64,000 nt of DNA, taken from Lampris incognitus (lineage: Eukaryota; Chordata; Actinopteri; Lampriformes; Lampridae). Numbering within the stretch: position 1 is the first letter of the stretch; each line of letters opens with the position of its first letter. Below are positions 30,772 to 44,400 of this stretch, piece after piece. Both the position numbers and the translations under genes were made by a program. The notes below the pieces were generated by a model. That model was not told where the DNA came from, searched no databases, and saw nothing but the letters and a program-made list of their open reading frames with translations. The DNA lies in contig NC_079214.1 of the NCBI RefSeq assembly GCF_029633865.1, positions 20,788,450-20,852,449 on the forward strand, written 5' to 3'.

Positions 30772-33170
30772 GACAACAACCATCCACTGGTTAACAGATT
30801 GGCTTTAAGAAAAAAATGTTCCCAAGACTACCCATCACGCTATCATCCTAAGAGGTCCCGACTGAGCAAGTTCAGTGTTTCCCTCATTCGCTATTCAGTC
30901 GGTGGTACCAGCCATGCAAAACGAAACAAAAAAGTGTTGCAAGCATGAGCCCTGCCTGCAAATGGAGCTTCAGCTGTTTCGGACTGCCTAAACAAGACGA
31001 GACCATTTTGAACAGCCTCTGCATCACCAATTTTAGCTGCGATTTAGTATTTGTTTTAAACTGGTGGTTGTCAATTAAGAAATGCATGGTTGCATCACCC
31101 TCACTTATCTGCCACATGTTACAGTATACAACCAGTTAAAGTAGAAATTCAGTATCTGCCATCCTTGGGACTGGCTGTTAAAAGAGCATGTATTGCTTTG
31201 AGAAGATGCAAGTCTTTTTTTAAGTGGGGTTTCGAAGGTGCGACTGTTAGATTAAGATTATATCTGGGTTCTAGTTATTTTCTTTTCACGGGACTTTTTT
31301 TTTTGCATTTATAGGGGTGAGATAACTGGGGTGGAGAGACTAAACCGACATTTCTTTGTGTTATTTTGTGAGATAAACTTAAACTGAATTAAAAGTAGGC
31401 TAGTCAGTGATAATGCACATCCTGAAATGCTGTTTCTTACCTCAGAGTAAGAGGATGTCACTTTAGTCATTTGCAGCCTTTTTTGTCAAATATGAATGTA
31501 CCTGTCAAAATAATGCTGCAGACAAAGTGTTTCTGACCCTTGTGGATATTTGGGTTATGTGTTGTAATGTGTGATATTTCCGATTACAGTTTGGGATTTG
31601 CTCATACTTAACAAGGAAGACAGTTGGGTGGTGAATCTTTGTTTACCATTCCCCTGGGATCTAAAGGTAACAAAGGGGATGCATTAGTACTTGCATCATT
31701 GCTCAAAAGCCCCCCTGCTTACAGCTATCTCTGTCTGAATGCTAAAACCGAGGGGGGGGGGCTTGCTCGTCTGTGTCCACAATTTAGGGTATTTTGCCTT
31801 TATGGATGATTCACAGCAAGGCTCTGTGATAAGAAGGAAAATCACGCTAGCGGGGTTAACAATCATCCCCTGCTTGTAGATTCCCATCCAAATCACATAT
31901 TTTTAGATTGTTGGAAACTCAGTTCAAAAATACACTTTTTTCTACAGTTGTGAAGTTACCAATGTTAAATTCGATATATTTGAATAAAATTTGCAAATAA
32001 CAGACTGAAATATTAATAACTGAAAGACTGACAGTTTGATTTATTTCACAGGTACCTAGCTTGGAGGGATTTGTGGACTAAACTAAACTTATTGTTTGTC
32101 AATAAATTGTTTGAATGGTATAAAATGCCACATTGATATCTCAACAGGTTCCAAAATATTGACTGGGCCCTTGCAAGCGTGTTTGCATATTGACAAAAGT
32201 AAATCTGTAACTGTTTTTGTTTTTTTTATCCCCCCCCCCCTCTCCCCAATTGTATCTGGCCAATTACCCCAACTCTAACAAACTGTCCCAGTCGTTGCTC
32301 CACCCCCTCCGCCGATCTGGGGAGGGCTGCAGACTACCACATGCCTCCTCCGACAGATGTGGAGTCACCAGCCGCTCTTTCACCTGGCAGTGAGGCGTTT
32401 CACCAGGGGGATGTGGCGCGTGGGAGGATCACGCTATTTCCCCCCAGTTCCCCCTCCCCCCAAACAGGCGCCCCGACCGTCCAGAGGAGGTGCTAATGCA
32501 GCGACCAGGACACATACCCACATCCGGCTTCCCACCCACAGACACGGCTAGTTGTGCCTTAGGGACGCCTGACCAAGCAGGAGGTAACACGGGGATTCAA
32601 ACCGGCGATCCCCGTCTTGGTAGGCAACGGAATAGACTGCTCCGCTACCCGGACGACCCTGTAATTTTTTTTTTAATTTCTGAGACCCAGTTCAAACAAA
32701 TTCAGAGATGCGCTTTTGTTCTCTCCACTCGATTCCAAAGAGCACCCCACTTCCACTAAAAGCTAAGGTCTTGCGATATTTCATGTGTTTGATTCTGTAC
32801 TCAACCTCTTTTTGGGGATGCAGGAAGATTCAAAATGAGAATTCTTCAAAGTTACTTATTGCAATTTGAATTTAAGAAGAAAAAAAATCGGACACATTGG
32901 GAATTTTTTTCATTTGAATGGTTTAACCACTTTTCATATCCATTGCATATTTTCATATTCAAGGGTCTTTTTTTTAACCATTGCATATTTAATCTAAGTC
33001 TAACTGGGTTACTTTTGGACTGAGCTTTCCTGTTTTGTGTGCCTAAATCAACCATGGTTCAATAATGGATTAATTCTGTAAATAATGTAGTTTTTGTAAA
33101 AAAGAAAAAAAAGAAAAAAGTGTATGATTAATACAACAGATTCAATAAACTAAGCTTATATACAGCTTTT
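30772..33170 (+). other. amfr: amfr 3' untranslated region
   Basis: Sequence downstream of the amfr stop with no further credible coding. AATAAA is present at 33144-33149 in a low-complexity context and is a plausible distal poly(A) signal. Earlier AATAAA hexamers occur near 31,983 and 32,101, so alternative 3' ends are possible. A SINE at 32,232-32,660 lies in this interval. Confidence 0.6.
32232..32660 (-). mobile_element. tRNA-derived SINE in the amfr 3' region
   Basis: Third copy of the family at 23.8 and 27.0 kb, minus orientation. The head is GGTCGTCCGGGTAGCGGAGC with B box GGTTTGAATCCCCGTG. The left end is the plus-strand poly-C/T stretch TCCCCCCCCCCTCTCCCC. Confidence 0.85.
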
Positions 33171-33900
33171 TAACAAAATTAATGTCTTAATTTCATTTCT
33201 TTTTGTAAGGCCCTCTTTTAGCTCTGCTGATGTATCCTGCTATGTAAGTTTATTATTATTATTATCATGTGTCCCTCACTACTGTTTTACATGATGCTGC
33301 TGAAGTACACATTTGACAGTGTTTATCAACTGGATAACGGAGAAGAATTTTTCCTAGTTCAAAGGCTATGCTGTTTTGTTTGTGGTTTTTTTTGTGTGCT
33401 TTTGCTTTGTATTAAGTAAGCAGTGCAAGACTTCCTGGCATCCATTTGACCTTACTCAACTTTTGAAATGATTAAACCCATTAACTAGTCAGTTTATACA
33501 TGAGTGATCACCAGAGAGAAAAACTTTGTTGTTACCAATGGACTTATCAAATTATCACGGTCTTAATTGCAAGATCATCCCTCTTATACGTGGCTTGTGC
33601 TAAAATCATTCAAAGATGAGAAACCATTCATGTATCAAAGTGAAACATCCTAAGGTCACGGACGAGAGGCCTCAGTGTTCCCGTATAAACGTATACACGT
33701 TCTTTTGAACGTATCGCTCCAACTCTTTCAACTTTTGAAAAGTTTTTAACCCCTTTTTGTATTAGTTTCTGCGAGAAGATGGTGATTTATATTAATAATA
33801 ACCTTTTATTAAGCCTTTTCTTTGTTATTCATTTCTCGGTTGCTGTTGCTTTTTTTGTTTTGTTTTTTTGGTCAATTGTTCTACACATTCAAATGCCCAA
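33171..33900. other. Intergenic spacer between amfr and gnpnat1
   Basis: AT-rich sequence with an ATT run at about 33,250. No gene or recognised repeat is visible. Confidence 0.5.
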
Positions 33901-34167
33901 ATGATTCTGGATTTTGACACGTCAAAAAACAAACAAACCCACAACGTTTCATTGACGTCATCGGATCGCGCCCCTTACCGCCAGCGTCTCTGCCACGTCA
34001 CTCAGAAGTGCTCGGGCAAGGCGGAAACCAGCGACAGCTCCCATGCTGTTACTGTCAGTGATGAAGACCGAGCGGCTATAACGACGAAGAACAGCCCGGT
34101 TATTCATTTCATTTAGGGGCATCCGTTAAACGGCCACGCCGCTTCTTGTGTCATTATACGGCCACCG
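33901..34167 (+). promoter_or_regulatory. gnpnat1: Probable gnpnat1 promoter and non-coding exon 1
   Basis: A CpG-containing stretch with a perfect palindromic CRE (TGACGTCA, 33953-33960) and a second CACGTCAC near 33,994. It ends in GGCCACCG followed by GTAAGTAGG, a strong donor at 34168. The first coding exon further down has an acceptor 10 nt before its ATG, which requires an upstream non-coding exon, and this is the best candidate. Transcription start inferred only. Confidence 0.55.
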
Positions 34168-35482
34168 GTAAGTAGGCACAATCTTGGTGTGATGTTAGGG
34201 ACGTGAAAGAAATGTTATTTAGGTACCTAAGGATGTGGCTAGCGGTAGCATGGTAAGTAAGTTTCTCAGCGTAACGAAGTCTCGGTTTCATTACCTGGCA
34301 GTCATACAAGATGAGAGAGACCGAGTCACCTCAGTATGGTCCCGCAAAAGTTCGTACTTAGCGCCTTCATAAGCACACTTGTGCTTACTAAACGGTCAGA
34401 GCAATATCGCCAGCTAACCAACTAATATCCTCCCATCGTTAAGTCCTTTACAATTAAGTTATAGGTTAAGGCCATTGCAGTTCGCTAGAATTGATGTAAA
34501 GATATTGCGAGTAAGTAAATTATTATTTTTCCGCCACTTGCAAAAGCTATGTTTATGATAGCGAAAAGCATAATAATTCACTTCAAAGGTGGACGCCATT
34601 TCCTTTACTTAGACCCCAAATCACTCCCAGGTTGTTTGTTTTTAAGCTAATTACAAGATCACGTTCAGAATTTGTCGATATTTTTGAGTGCATGTTTGGA
34701 AATAACGTTTATTAACAGTAACGTGCGTTTTCACACCATGGAAATTAGAATTGAAATGAAGCCAATGATCGCACTGTGGAGAGACTGGCCATTCAATAGA
34801 TGCATTGTAATTAATGCGTAATGCGTTAAGCAATTTGTCATAGCTGTAAATGACAGGTCCGTTGTAAAATGACAGATAGCGAACTAAATTGTTTGGCATG
34901 TTCTGTAAATGATTGGATTGTGTAAAGGTGGGGCAGCCTGATATGATGTGTCCTGGAGGGGAGGAGTAGTTGTTTGTATCCTGGTATGGGAAACAAAAAG
35001 CTTGTTAACGAATGCTAATCACCTCGTAGGATGTGTGTGTAAAGTGTAAAATGGGGATTTGATTGCGTGCAGTTTCTGCCCAATAATGCTCACAAATGTG
35101 TCAGCTGGCCCCTGAACCAGTGGAATATGTCAGTTATCTTTGGTGATGACAGCTCACTAAAAAACTATTTGCCCAGAAAAAAGTTTGGTATGACTAATTC
35201 TTAGAGCAAATATTGTAATGGTGAAATTGACAGTCCTAGGATTGAATTGTTTTGCAGATGTTAATTCAGTGCCCCGATATGGAAAAAGAATTCAGAGATG
35301 CAAGTTAACATTTTGAAAGCTTTATGGAAACAAGCTCCATTCATATGAGCAGGTAATTAGATCTTTTCTAGAAAACAGATAATGACATGCATGTGTGTGT
35401 ATGTTTGGGAGGGGGGGACTGAAGTCAGTGTGGTTGCATAAACACATGCATTCATGTATTTGTGACTGTGTTCTCCTGACAG
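34168..35482. other. Putative gnpnat1 intron 1
   Basis: No repeat or gene is recognised. It has TG-rich stretches near 35,392-35,403 and an acceptor CTCCTGACAG ending at 35482. Confidence 0.5.
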
Positions 35483-35492
35483 GGTTTGCGGA

Positions 35493-38400
35493 ATGCCGCT
35501 TGACGAGACTCCCCTTTTTGAGCCGTCTCTGCTCAGTGAGCTAGACTGGAGCAGCAACTCCGTCTCTTTCTTCCCTCCTATCTCCCCGTCCAGTCCAGGC
35601 CAAGGCCTGGTGCTCAGGCCCCTCTGCACAGCAGACTTCAACAGAGGTAAGACAGAAACTGTGCAGGCGGCTTGCTGTAGCATTCCTTTCCTGTATTTAA
35701 TGAGATATAGAAAGATGACCATTAGAGGTGTTGGGGGGGGGGTCCTTTTGTTGTTGCTCCACCCTCAGTTGTGGCAGTCAGTAACATAAACATAATGCTC
35801 AGCAGAGAGACACAAGAATCTACAACAGGTAGAAAGAATACACCACCCACCTTTATCAACTGCCCTGTTTTGTTGTTTTTTCCCCCAGGATTCTACAAGG
35901 TTTTATCCCAACTCACCCTGGCCGGGGATGTCACTCCAGAGCAATTCATTAGTAAGTCATTTTCAACCAAGTACCTCAGTAAATTCAGACTTAAATCAGA
36001 TTGTAAAAACCTTACATTGTATAGGAAATGGAAAAAAATTGCATTTTGCCAGTTTTATTTCAATTAGGGATGCACGATGATATCGGAACATCATCAGTAT
36101 CAGCAAATAAAGGCTTCAAAATGAAATATCAGCATTGGCTCAAAAGGCCAATATGACAGGCAGATAAGATGACGCTTGAATTATGTGTATGCGACACGAA
36201 CTGTTGACCAGGCACGGATGTGGCGCGTCACGTAGGTGAGGCACATAGGCATCGATTTATGTTTTTGCCCATGGGTGCCTGAGTTAAGTGAATACCACCA
36301 AGGTGATGGTTGTCACAAAATCACTTTTATTGCGCTTGCTTTAGTAATTGCTGCGATGTAGGCTTATTAGGCTGCTATGGTCTGTGGGACGTAGACACAA
36401 ACCACATCGAAATGCAGTACTGCTCTGCTACAAATTTTAACAGGTTACGCCATACCCGCACACTGTCTTGTTTATTTATTATTTGATCAGCCTTCCCCAT
36501 GGGGGCTCAACTTTTTCAGTTGGTGCTTGAGCATTGGAGCACCCATGGGATCGGCTCCTATGGCAGAACGTTTTTTTTTTTTAGCTGCTACACCACAGCG
36601 CCTGGTTGCCTGTGGTTGCATGCCAGCTGTTTTCTGAGAATTTTTCTGAGATTTCAAGTAGGCTACTTTGGAAAATGGGTAAGTTAAGTTGTAAATGCTT
36701 TTACTGAATTAATTAACTAGATTGTTTTAACTACAGGATCATTAATACACATTGATTTGATTGATTTATTTTAATGTGTAATGAAAAAAAACCCCACAAG
36801 GTTGCATTGCCTTTGGTACAATGAGGTATTTATTTTAATAATTTTTAAATGGGTTGTACTTGTTTTGTTTTTTTTACACAGTTCTATGTAAATTTTACCT
36901 GTTGGAGGTCCGTGTAGAGGAGGAAAAAAAAAAATAGAACAGCCGAGATCAGTAGCATGGTTTCCTACGCTGGTGGGCACAGCTTTCGTGGCCGGTAGAG
37001 CAGCTTCAGTTCAGTTCACTACACGAGACTTAATGTTCTTTGTAATTAGGTGGAAAAAACAAAACAAAACATGTGCATATATCTGTATTGGCATTGGCCA
37101 AAATTAGTTATCCAATATTGGCATATTGGATATCGGCAAAATCCAATATCGTGCATCCCTAATTTCCATACCTTCAATATAAATTCCTGAAACTGGACCT
37201 TATATTAGTACAACAGTTGTCTTCACTTTTCATCAGAACAAAATAATTTCCCAAAAAGGCATTAAAAAAACTATTGAAAATGTTGTTTGGCTCTGAAAAA
37301 AGTCAAATAAAATAATGTGAAAAATAAAAAGATGTAAAGAAATATCAAGTGTTGTGTCTGCTGTCTTTCAGGAAATTTTGAACATATGAAGAAGACGGGA
37401 GACTACTATGTTGTGGTGGTGGAAGACACAAATATTGGACAAATTGTTGCAACAGCCACACTGATCACAGAACACAAATTCATCCATTCCTGCGCTAAGG
37501 TACATTACAACAACCCACTTTTTATATTTAACAAGGTAGGAAGAAAATTGCATTTCAACTAAAAGTTGAAGGGCATTCATGGTGTAGTACATAGAAAGGT
37601 GGCTCAGCTATGAACCTCAGTCCATGTTTACAACAAGGGAAACCAACCAATATAAACCAAAACAAATCATTTTAGAGTAGGGTCACTTTTTCTGTATTTT
37701 CTGAAAAGAAAATCCTGAATTTGTGTTGGATACTGTTGTTTACTTGGATTGCAAGTAGTCTTTGTCAGTCTTTTTTTAACTAAAAGATATTGCAGCTCTG
37801 CTAGAGATTTCTCTCTAACGCTCGGTACATGCTAAGATGAATGAGCTGATTTACCTCTTCATTTGGCAATCCTGATAATAGGAGGTAAAATCCTGAGCAT
37901 AGGATCAGATGTTGGAAAAAAATATCTGGTTGTGTGAGAAATTGATCAATCCAATTTTAACCTACTATTCTTTTTTAACCAAATTATAATATAGCATGTT
38001 TGATATTTAAAAGGGTCCTTAAAAAGTTGTGTAGCATGTGAGAATCAGTAAGAGGAGTCTGCCAATTACGAGCAAGAACTTTGGAAAGGCTCAATAAAGT
38101 TAGAAAACGTGACCAGACAACACATGTGAATGACAGGCATTTACTATTTATTATTCAAATTCATTTATTTATTTTCCAGAGTCTAGCTGCCCACTTCCTT
38201 GTGATAGACGCAGAGTATTAGATAGCATGCATTCATTAGAGACTATAAGTAAATCAGTGACAAATATGGAAACAGAAACAGATCCCCAGTTTTATAGTTA
38301 GGTGTGTGATACTCCACCTTTGCCCAATCATTAAGTTCAAATGCAGGTGTGACGGTGACAAAACATTTGTGAAATTTGCATTTTAGCGTGATCTGCAACA

Positions 38401-41400
38401 ACTCGGGATTTAAAGGTCTTTTCATCTGCACTTGGCTTTACAGGACCAACTTATAATTATACTGATATGCACTGAAACTTTCTTAATGATATACTGAAGC
38501 ATGAAATAGCCACTCACACCCCTGGTAATACTGATGAATTGCATGGGTGTATGATCACAGAATCATAAGTGCTGTTTTGTCAGCACCTTTCATTGAATAA
38601 AAAAAAAAACCAACAAAAAAACATAGTTTTGAACCTGAATTTTCCGAATCGTATTTATTGCCAATTACGATAACATACAAGGAATTTGTGTGAGTATGTT
38701 GGTGTCTTCTTCTTCTTTCAGCTTGTTCCCTGTTTTCAGGGGTCGCCACAGTGGATGTTGGTGTGAGAGGGAAAGATTAAAAGTAAATAGTAGAGATAAG
38801 TTAAAAATAATAAATAAAATAGATATACAAGATAAAATATAATAAAAATAAAAGTAAGATGCGATCAACATTGGTTCAGAGTTGAAACACGAAAGACCAC
38901 ATGGCAGTTCCTGATGCCTGGCACTGGGTGGCAGGAACTGGATTTACAAAAAGTTAAATGAGAATTTTAAGTTATTTACAGAATAAGAGTTATTTACAGG
39001 ATAGTGCAGGTTTTATGGAAGGTGTCCATATACAGAGAGCACAGTAGGGAATATAGAAGGGGGGGGTAGTATCAGGATCTGGGTGTCTGGGGGCTTGTTA
39101 GAAAGGCCTATTCCTGTAGGGAAGAAGCTGTTCTGGTTTTTATATACCATAGCCTTTTGCCAGAGGGGAGGGTTTGAAGAGACCATGGCCTAGGTGGGAA
39201 GGGTCGGCCATGATCTTTATTGCTCGCCTCAGTGTCCTGGACGCATACAGGTCATGGAGGGATGGCAGGTTGTAGCCAGTCACCCTCTCAGCTTAGCGAA
39301 TGATATGCTGCAGTGTGCCCTTGTCCTTAGCAGTGGCTGCAGCGTAACAGATAGTGATGGAGGAGGTGAGGATGGACTCAATGATGGCAGTGTAAAAGTG
39401 CACCATCATCAGCTTTGGCGAGTTGAACTTTTTCAGCTGCTGCAGGATGTACATCCTTTGCTGTGCCTTCTTGGTGAGGGGGCTGACGTTCGGCTCCTAG
39501 TTGAGGTCCTGGGTGATGATGGTGCCCAGGAAGCAGAAGGATTCCAAAGTGTTGACTGGGGAGCCACATGGGGTGATGGGGGCGGGTGGGGCTAGGTACT
39601 TTCTGAAGTCCACAACCATCTCAACTGTCTTTCGAGCATTGAGCGCCCAAGTTTTTTTGGCCACATCATGACACCAGATGGTCAATCTCCCACCTGTAGG
39701 CGGACTCTCCCCACCAGATATGATCCCAATAACGGTGGTGTCATCAGCAAACTTCAGGAGCTTGATTGATTGGTGACTGGAGGTGCAGCTGTTCATATAT
39801 AGGGAGAAGAATAGAGGGGAAAGGACACAGCCTTGGGGGGAACCAGTGCTGATGGTCCAGGAGTCAGAGATGTGTTTCCCCAGCTTCACGTGCTGCTCCC
39901 TGTCAGATAGGAAGTCATGCTACAGCTGGGAGAGCTGCAGCAGATCCGGCATGATGGTGTTGAAGGCAGACCTGAAATCGACAAACAGTATCCTTGCATA
40001 GGTTCCTGCGGAGTCCAGGTGCTGGAGGGTGAAATGGAGCGCCATGTTTACTGCCTTGTCCACAGACCAGTTGGCTCTGTAGGTGAACTGCAGGGAGTCC
40101 AGATGTAGTTAAGTGATAGTTTTGAGGTGGGACAAAACAAGGCGCGCAAAAGATTTTCATTACTACAGAGGTCGGGGCAATGGGTCTTTTGTGTCCTGTG
40201 GTCCTTGGTTTTTTGGGGACGGGGAAGATGGTGGAGGTCTTAAAGCAGGCTGGTACGTGGCATGTCTCCATTGAGGTGTTAAAATGTCTGAACACCGGAG
40301 AAAGCCGATCAGCACAGTGATTCACAGTGGAGAGAGAGAGAGACAGAGTCTTGCAGGAGTTCGGTCTCTTGCACAGCCTGTTAACGTCACTCTCCAGAAT
40401 GGAGAGTGTCGTTCTTGTTGTAGGAGAGTAGGGGGTGTCTAAGGTGGGCAGTTGTGGAGAGGCCCGGGCCCCTGCTGAGATGAGGGAGGAGGAGCTGGTG
40501 GATGGAGTCACAGGGGATGGTGTCAGGACTCTCCTGTTTGTCTTTCAAATCGACAACAGAACTCATTTATATCGTTGGCCAGGCACAAGTCATTAGTGGA
40601 GTGGGGGGCTTTTGGTTTGTAGTTGGCAATCCGTCTGAGGCCCTTCCAGAGGCCGAGTTGTTTTCTGAGAACTGCTGTTGGAAGTCTCTCGGAGTACAGT
40701 CGTTTAGCATCTCACCACCTTGGTAAACTTGTACCTAGACTCTTTAAACTGGACCTTGTCCCCACTCCTAAACGCTTCCTCCTTTTCCAACCTAAGCTGT
40801 CTGAGCTTAGCTGTAAACCAGGGTTTATTGTTGTAACTAACCCTGGTGGGTCATGGTACACAGCTGTCCTCACAGAACCTGATACAAGACATCACAGCCT
40901 CAGTGTACTCATCCAGACTGTTGGCGGCAGACCTGAAAACATCCCAGTCAGTACAGTCCAAGCACATGTGAAGATCCCCCATAGATTCACTGGGCTACTT
41001 AGATGTCCTCACAATAGGTTTAGAGAGTTTTAATTTCTGCCTGTATGCAGGAATCAGTTGGACCATGATGTGGTCAGTGTCCCAGTGCGGCGTGGGGGAC
41101 AGCGTGATAGGCACTGTTGATTGTAGTGTTAACAGTAACAATAATCACTTAATTTGTATAGCACTTTTCCATGACAATGTTACATAGTGCATTACAAAGA
41201 AATAAAACCAGACAAGGCAAAAATAATAATAAGACCAAATAAATAAGAGTAAAAATAAAAACAGTATAAATACATAAAAAACAAATATCAAACATTTGTA
41301 AAAAGTTTCATAAAAAGAAAAGTTTTAAGATGAGATTTAAGACACTAGGGGCTTGGTTAGTCTTAGTTCGAAAGGAAGAGAGTTCCATAGTGTGGGGGCT

Positions 41401-44400
41401 CTAAACAGCAAAAGCCCCATCACCCTTTGTGACAAACCGAGACCTAGGAATAACCAGCAGGGCTCCATCTGCATATCTTAATGGTCGAGAGGGCGTATAC
41501 CAGGTCAATACATCAGAAATGTATGTAGGAGCAAGACCATTTAAAGCCTTAAAAGTGAGCAATAAAATTTAAAAATCAATTGGAAATACAACAAACAGGG
41601 AGCCAGTGTAGGGAGGCAAGCACAGGAGTGATATGGCCATGCCTCTTCGTCCCCGTAATGAGCCAAGCAGCGGCGTTTTGTACCAGCTGCAGATGGTGGA
41701 GGGAGCCCTTGCTGATACCAGAGTAAACTGCGTTACAATAGTCAAGCTGAGAATAGATAAAAGCATGTACAACTTTTTGCAGATCGGCAATTGATAAAAA
41801 TGACCTAATTTTGGAGATTAGCTTGAGCTGGAGAAAGCATGACTGAACAACGTTTGGTTTTATTATCAAAACCGAGATTAGCATTGAATATTACCCCAAA
41901 GATTCCTAGCAGCCTGCTTAAGACTACCTGACAGCCCACCAAGATTAGTAACAAAAGGGCTGATGGAATTTTCAGGACCGAACAGAATGACCTCAGACTT
42001 ATCATCATTAAATTTGAGAAAATTTTCGGGCATCCAGGATTTAATGTCAGAGAGGCAAGTTGTGCGATTTGCTAGTGTGCTAGGATCTGTGGGTTTTAGT
42101 GGCATGTATAACTGAGTGTCGTCAGCATAAAAATGGTAAAGCACATCGTGATTTTGAATGACCTGGCCAAGGGGCAGCATGTATATGCAGCATGTATATA
42201 GAAAAGAGAAGGGGGCCAAGAACTGAGCTTTGAGGGACACCATAACTCAAGTGAGCCATCGAGGAAGTAGAGTTACCCGGAACAACAGAAAGTTATGTTA
42301 GTGAGGTAAGAGTGCAATAAGCTTAAGAGCCAAGCCCTTGATGCCAACCCAAGTTAAGCGATGTAAGAGGATGTTGTGATTGACTGTGTCAAAGGCAGTG
42401 ATCTAAATTGTTCTCCTCCTTGGTCGGGCATTTAATCACCTGATCGTATTTAAATTCATGGCTGTCATTCCCTTTGTTAACGTCGCCGAGGACAATAACT
42501 AAAGAGTCGCACAGTATGGTCGCTGCACGTTGGCCAGCGGTGGAGTGTAAACACAGGCCAGAATGAATGAAGCAAACTCACGCGGGAGTAAAAAGGGTTG
42601 CAGTTGATGAAAAAATTAGCAGAACAGGAGAACAGTGCTGTACAATCACTGTCACATCTTTACACCAGCAACTGTTCATATAAAAACAAATACCTCCACC
42701 TTTCGTTTTTGCTGTGTTGCGATCCGCCCTGAACAGATGGAAGCCTGACACCTGCAGTGCAGTCCAGTATTGATCTGCACAGCCAAGTTTCCATGCAGCA
42801 CAAAAGACAAGATGAAGAAAAGCCTCAATTCTTCCCCACCAGTAGCTGAAGTTCTAGATTGTTGCAGTGATCGCAAGTTAGAGAGAAATATTCCCGGCAA
42901 CGGAGTGCGTAGTCCGCATTTGCGGAGACGCACGAGTGCACCAGCACATTTCCCTGTCATCCAGTGTTTCACTGCGTGAACAAAGGTGAGTGCACCTTTG
43001 ATTGACCAAAATGTCCCCAATAATTCTGCAGATGGGATGAGAAAGAGGGGAAATAAATACATAGAAGTGGTTTTCCTGATGTTCATAAGCTCTCCTCTGG
43101 TGAAAGAGCTCCGGGTATTGTAGTAAAACACTTCTGAGTTTATGAAAAAAAAAAAGACGACAATACAAAACAATATACACCAACACACCGAGCCTGCCAT
43201 CCATGGTGCCATCTTGAAAGGACCATTTACTTGTTGATGTAGTGATTTGGTAAAGGTCTCCTTCAAGCTTGGTCCGCCATATCTGCTTAAGAGCCAAAGC
43301 AACCTAATTTATTTACTATCAACGCCACCTGCCTTAATCCACATGCTATCTAGTGAGGATGTAAAACACTGTGCACTAATTTATTTTCAGGAGAATATCC
43401 GACCCAACAATAACTCCTAAAATTAGCAACTGGAAAAACATTAATTATTTGTATACTAATGTAGCTATTGTCTCAAATATGCTGGCAATGGAGAGTATCA
43501 AAAAAGTTATGTGTGTACAATTAGGGTTGTATTTTTACCGATTCCAGTCATAATGCCAATAGTTGCCTTTTTTTAATGCAATTGTGTGGATATGTACTTC
43601 ATACTTGTTCTCGGTGTCATTGTTTGTTGTTTGATACCTATATTTCTTTAACATATTCTTTTTGAAATAAAGGTTCAGATACATACAAAATAAACAGTTG
43701 TACAATGATTCTTGTTTTTATTTTAAACCTCCCATCCCCACCCTCCCAATCCCTGCCTTAAAGTAAAAAAAAAAAAAAAGGTCACAACAGTAACAGTCAG
43801 CCTTGTTTCCTTGTTTGATACCTTTATTGCTGACTGATAAAGTTTTCACCTCAGAAAAATTAAGGGCCAACTCTATTCTCTCGTTTCCAGAGAGGCCGGG
43901 TGGAGGAGGTAGTAGTCAGTGACGTCTGCAGAGGGAAGCAGCTTGGGAAACTGTGAGTAGAAGTGGCTCAGGCCTGAAAAAGAAGTCTTAGATGTTTTAC
44001 CTCTCATGAGAAAGACCTCGGCTTTTATCCATTTTTTTCACTTGTCTCTCAGTGTTGGCTTTTGTAATTAGTCCCGGTCTTGTGAGGTCTGCATCTAAAA
44101 TCTTTCTAAAACTCAAAAGGACAACCACTTCATTTCACCTGTGAATTCTGCATTAGTTTTACCTTTTCAATACAACCCCCAAGCAAAACGGTAGTACCAG
44201 GTTCTTCCTAATGAAGTGACACAATAGTTCACTGGAATTCAAATTAAACCACAACGGTGTATTCCTTAAAGTGTATCTTAATTGCCTCAAAAACCCTCTG
44301 CATACATTATACTTGATGGAAAAGATTTCACTGTTAGTTATACATGGCAAACATTCTGCTTCCTGGTCATTGCTGCTAATATTTTCGGCCTCCTCCCTCC

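Noticed and set aside
39194-40511. Plus- and minus-strand frames up to 198 codons as host genes
   Set aside because: The minus frames are Rex1-like RT pieces with stops; the plus frames are their shadows.
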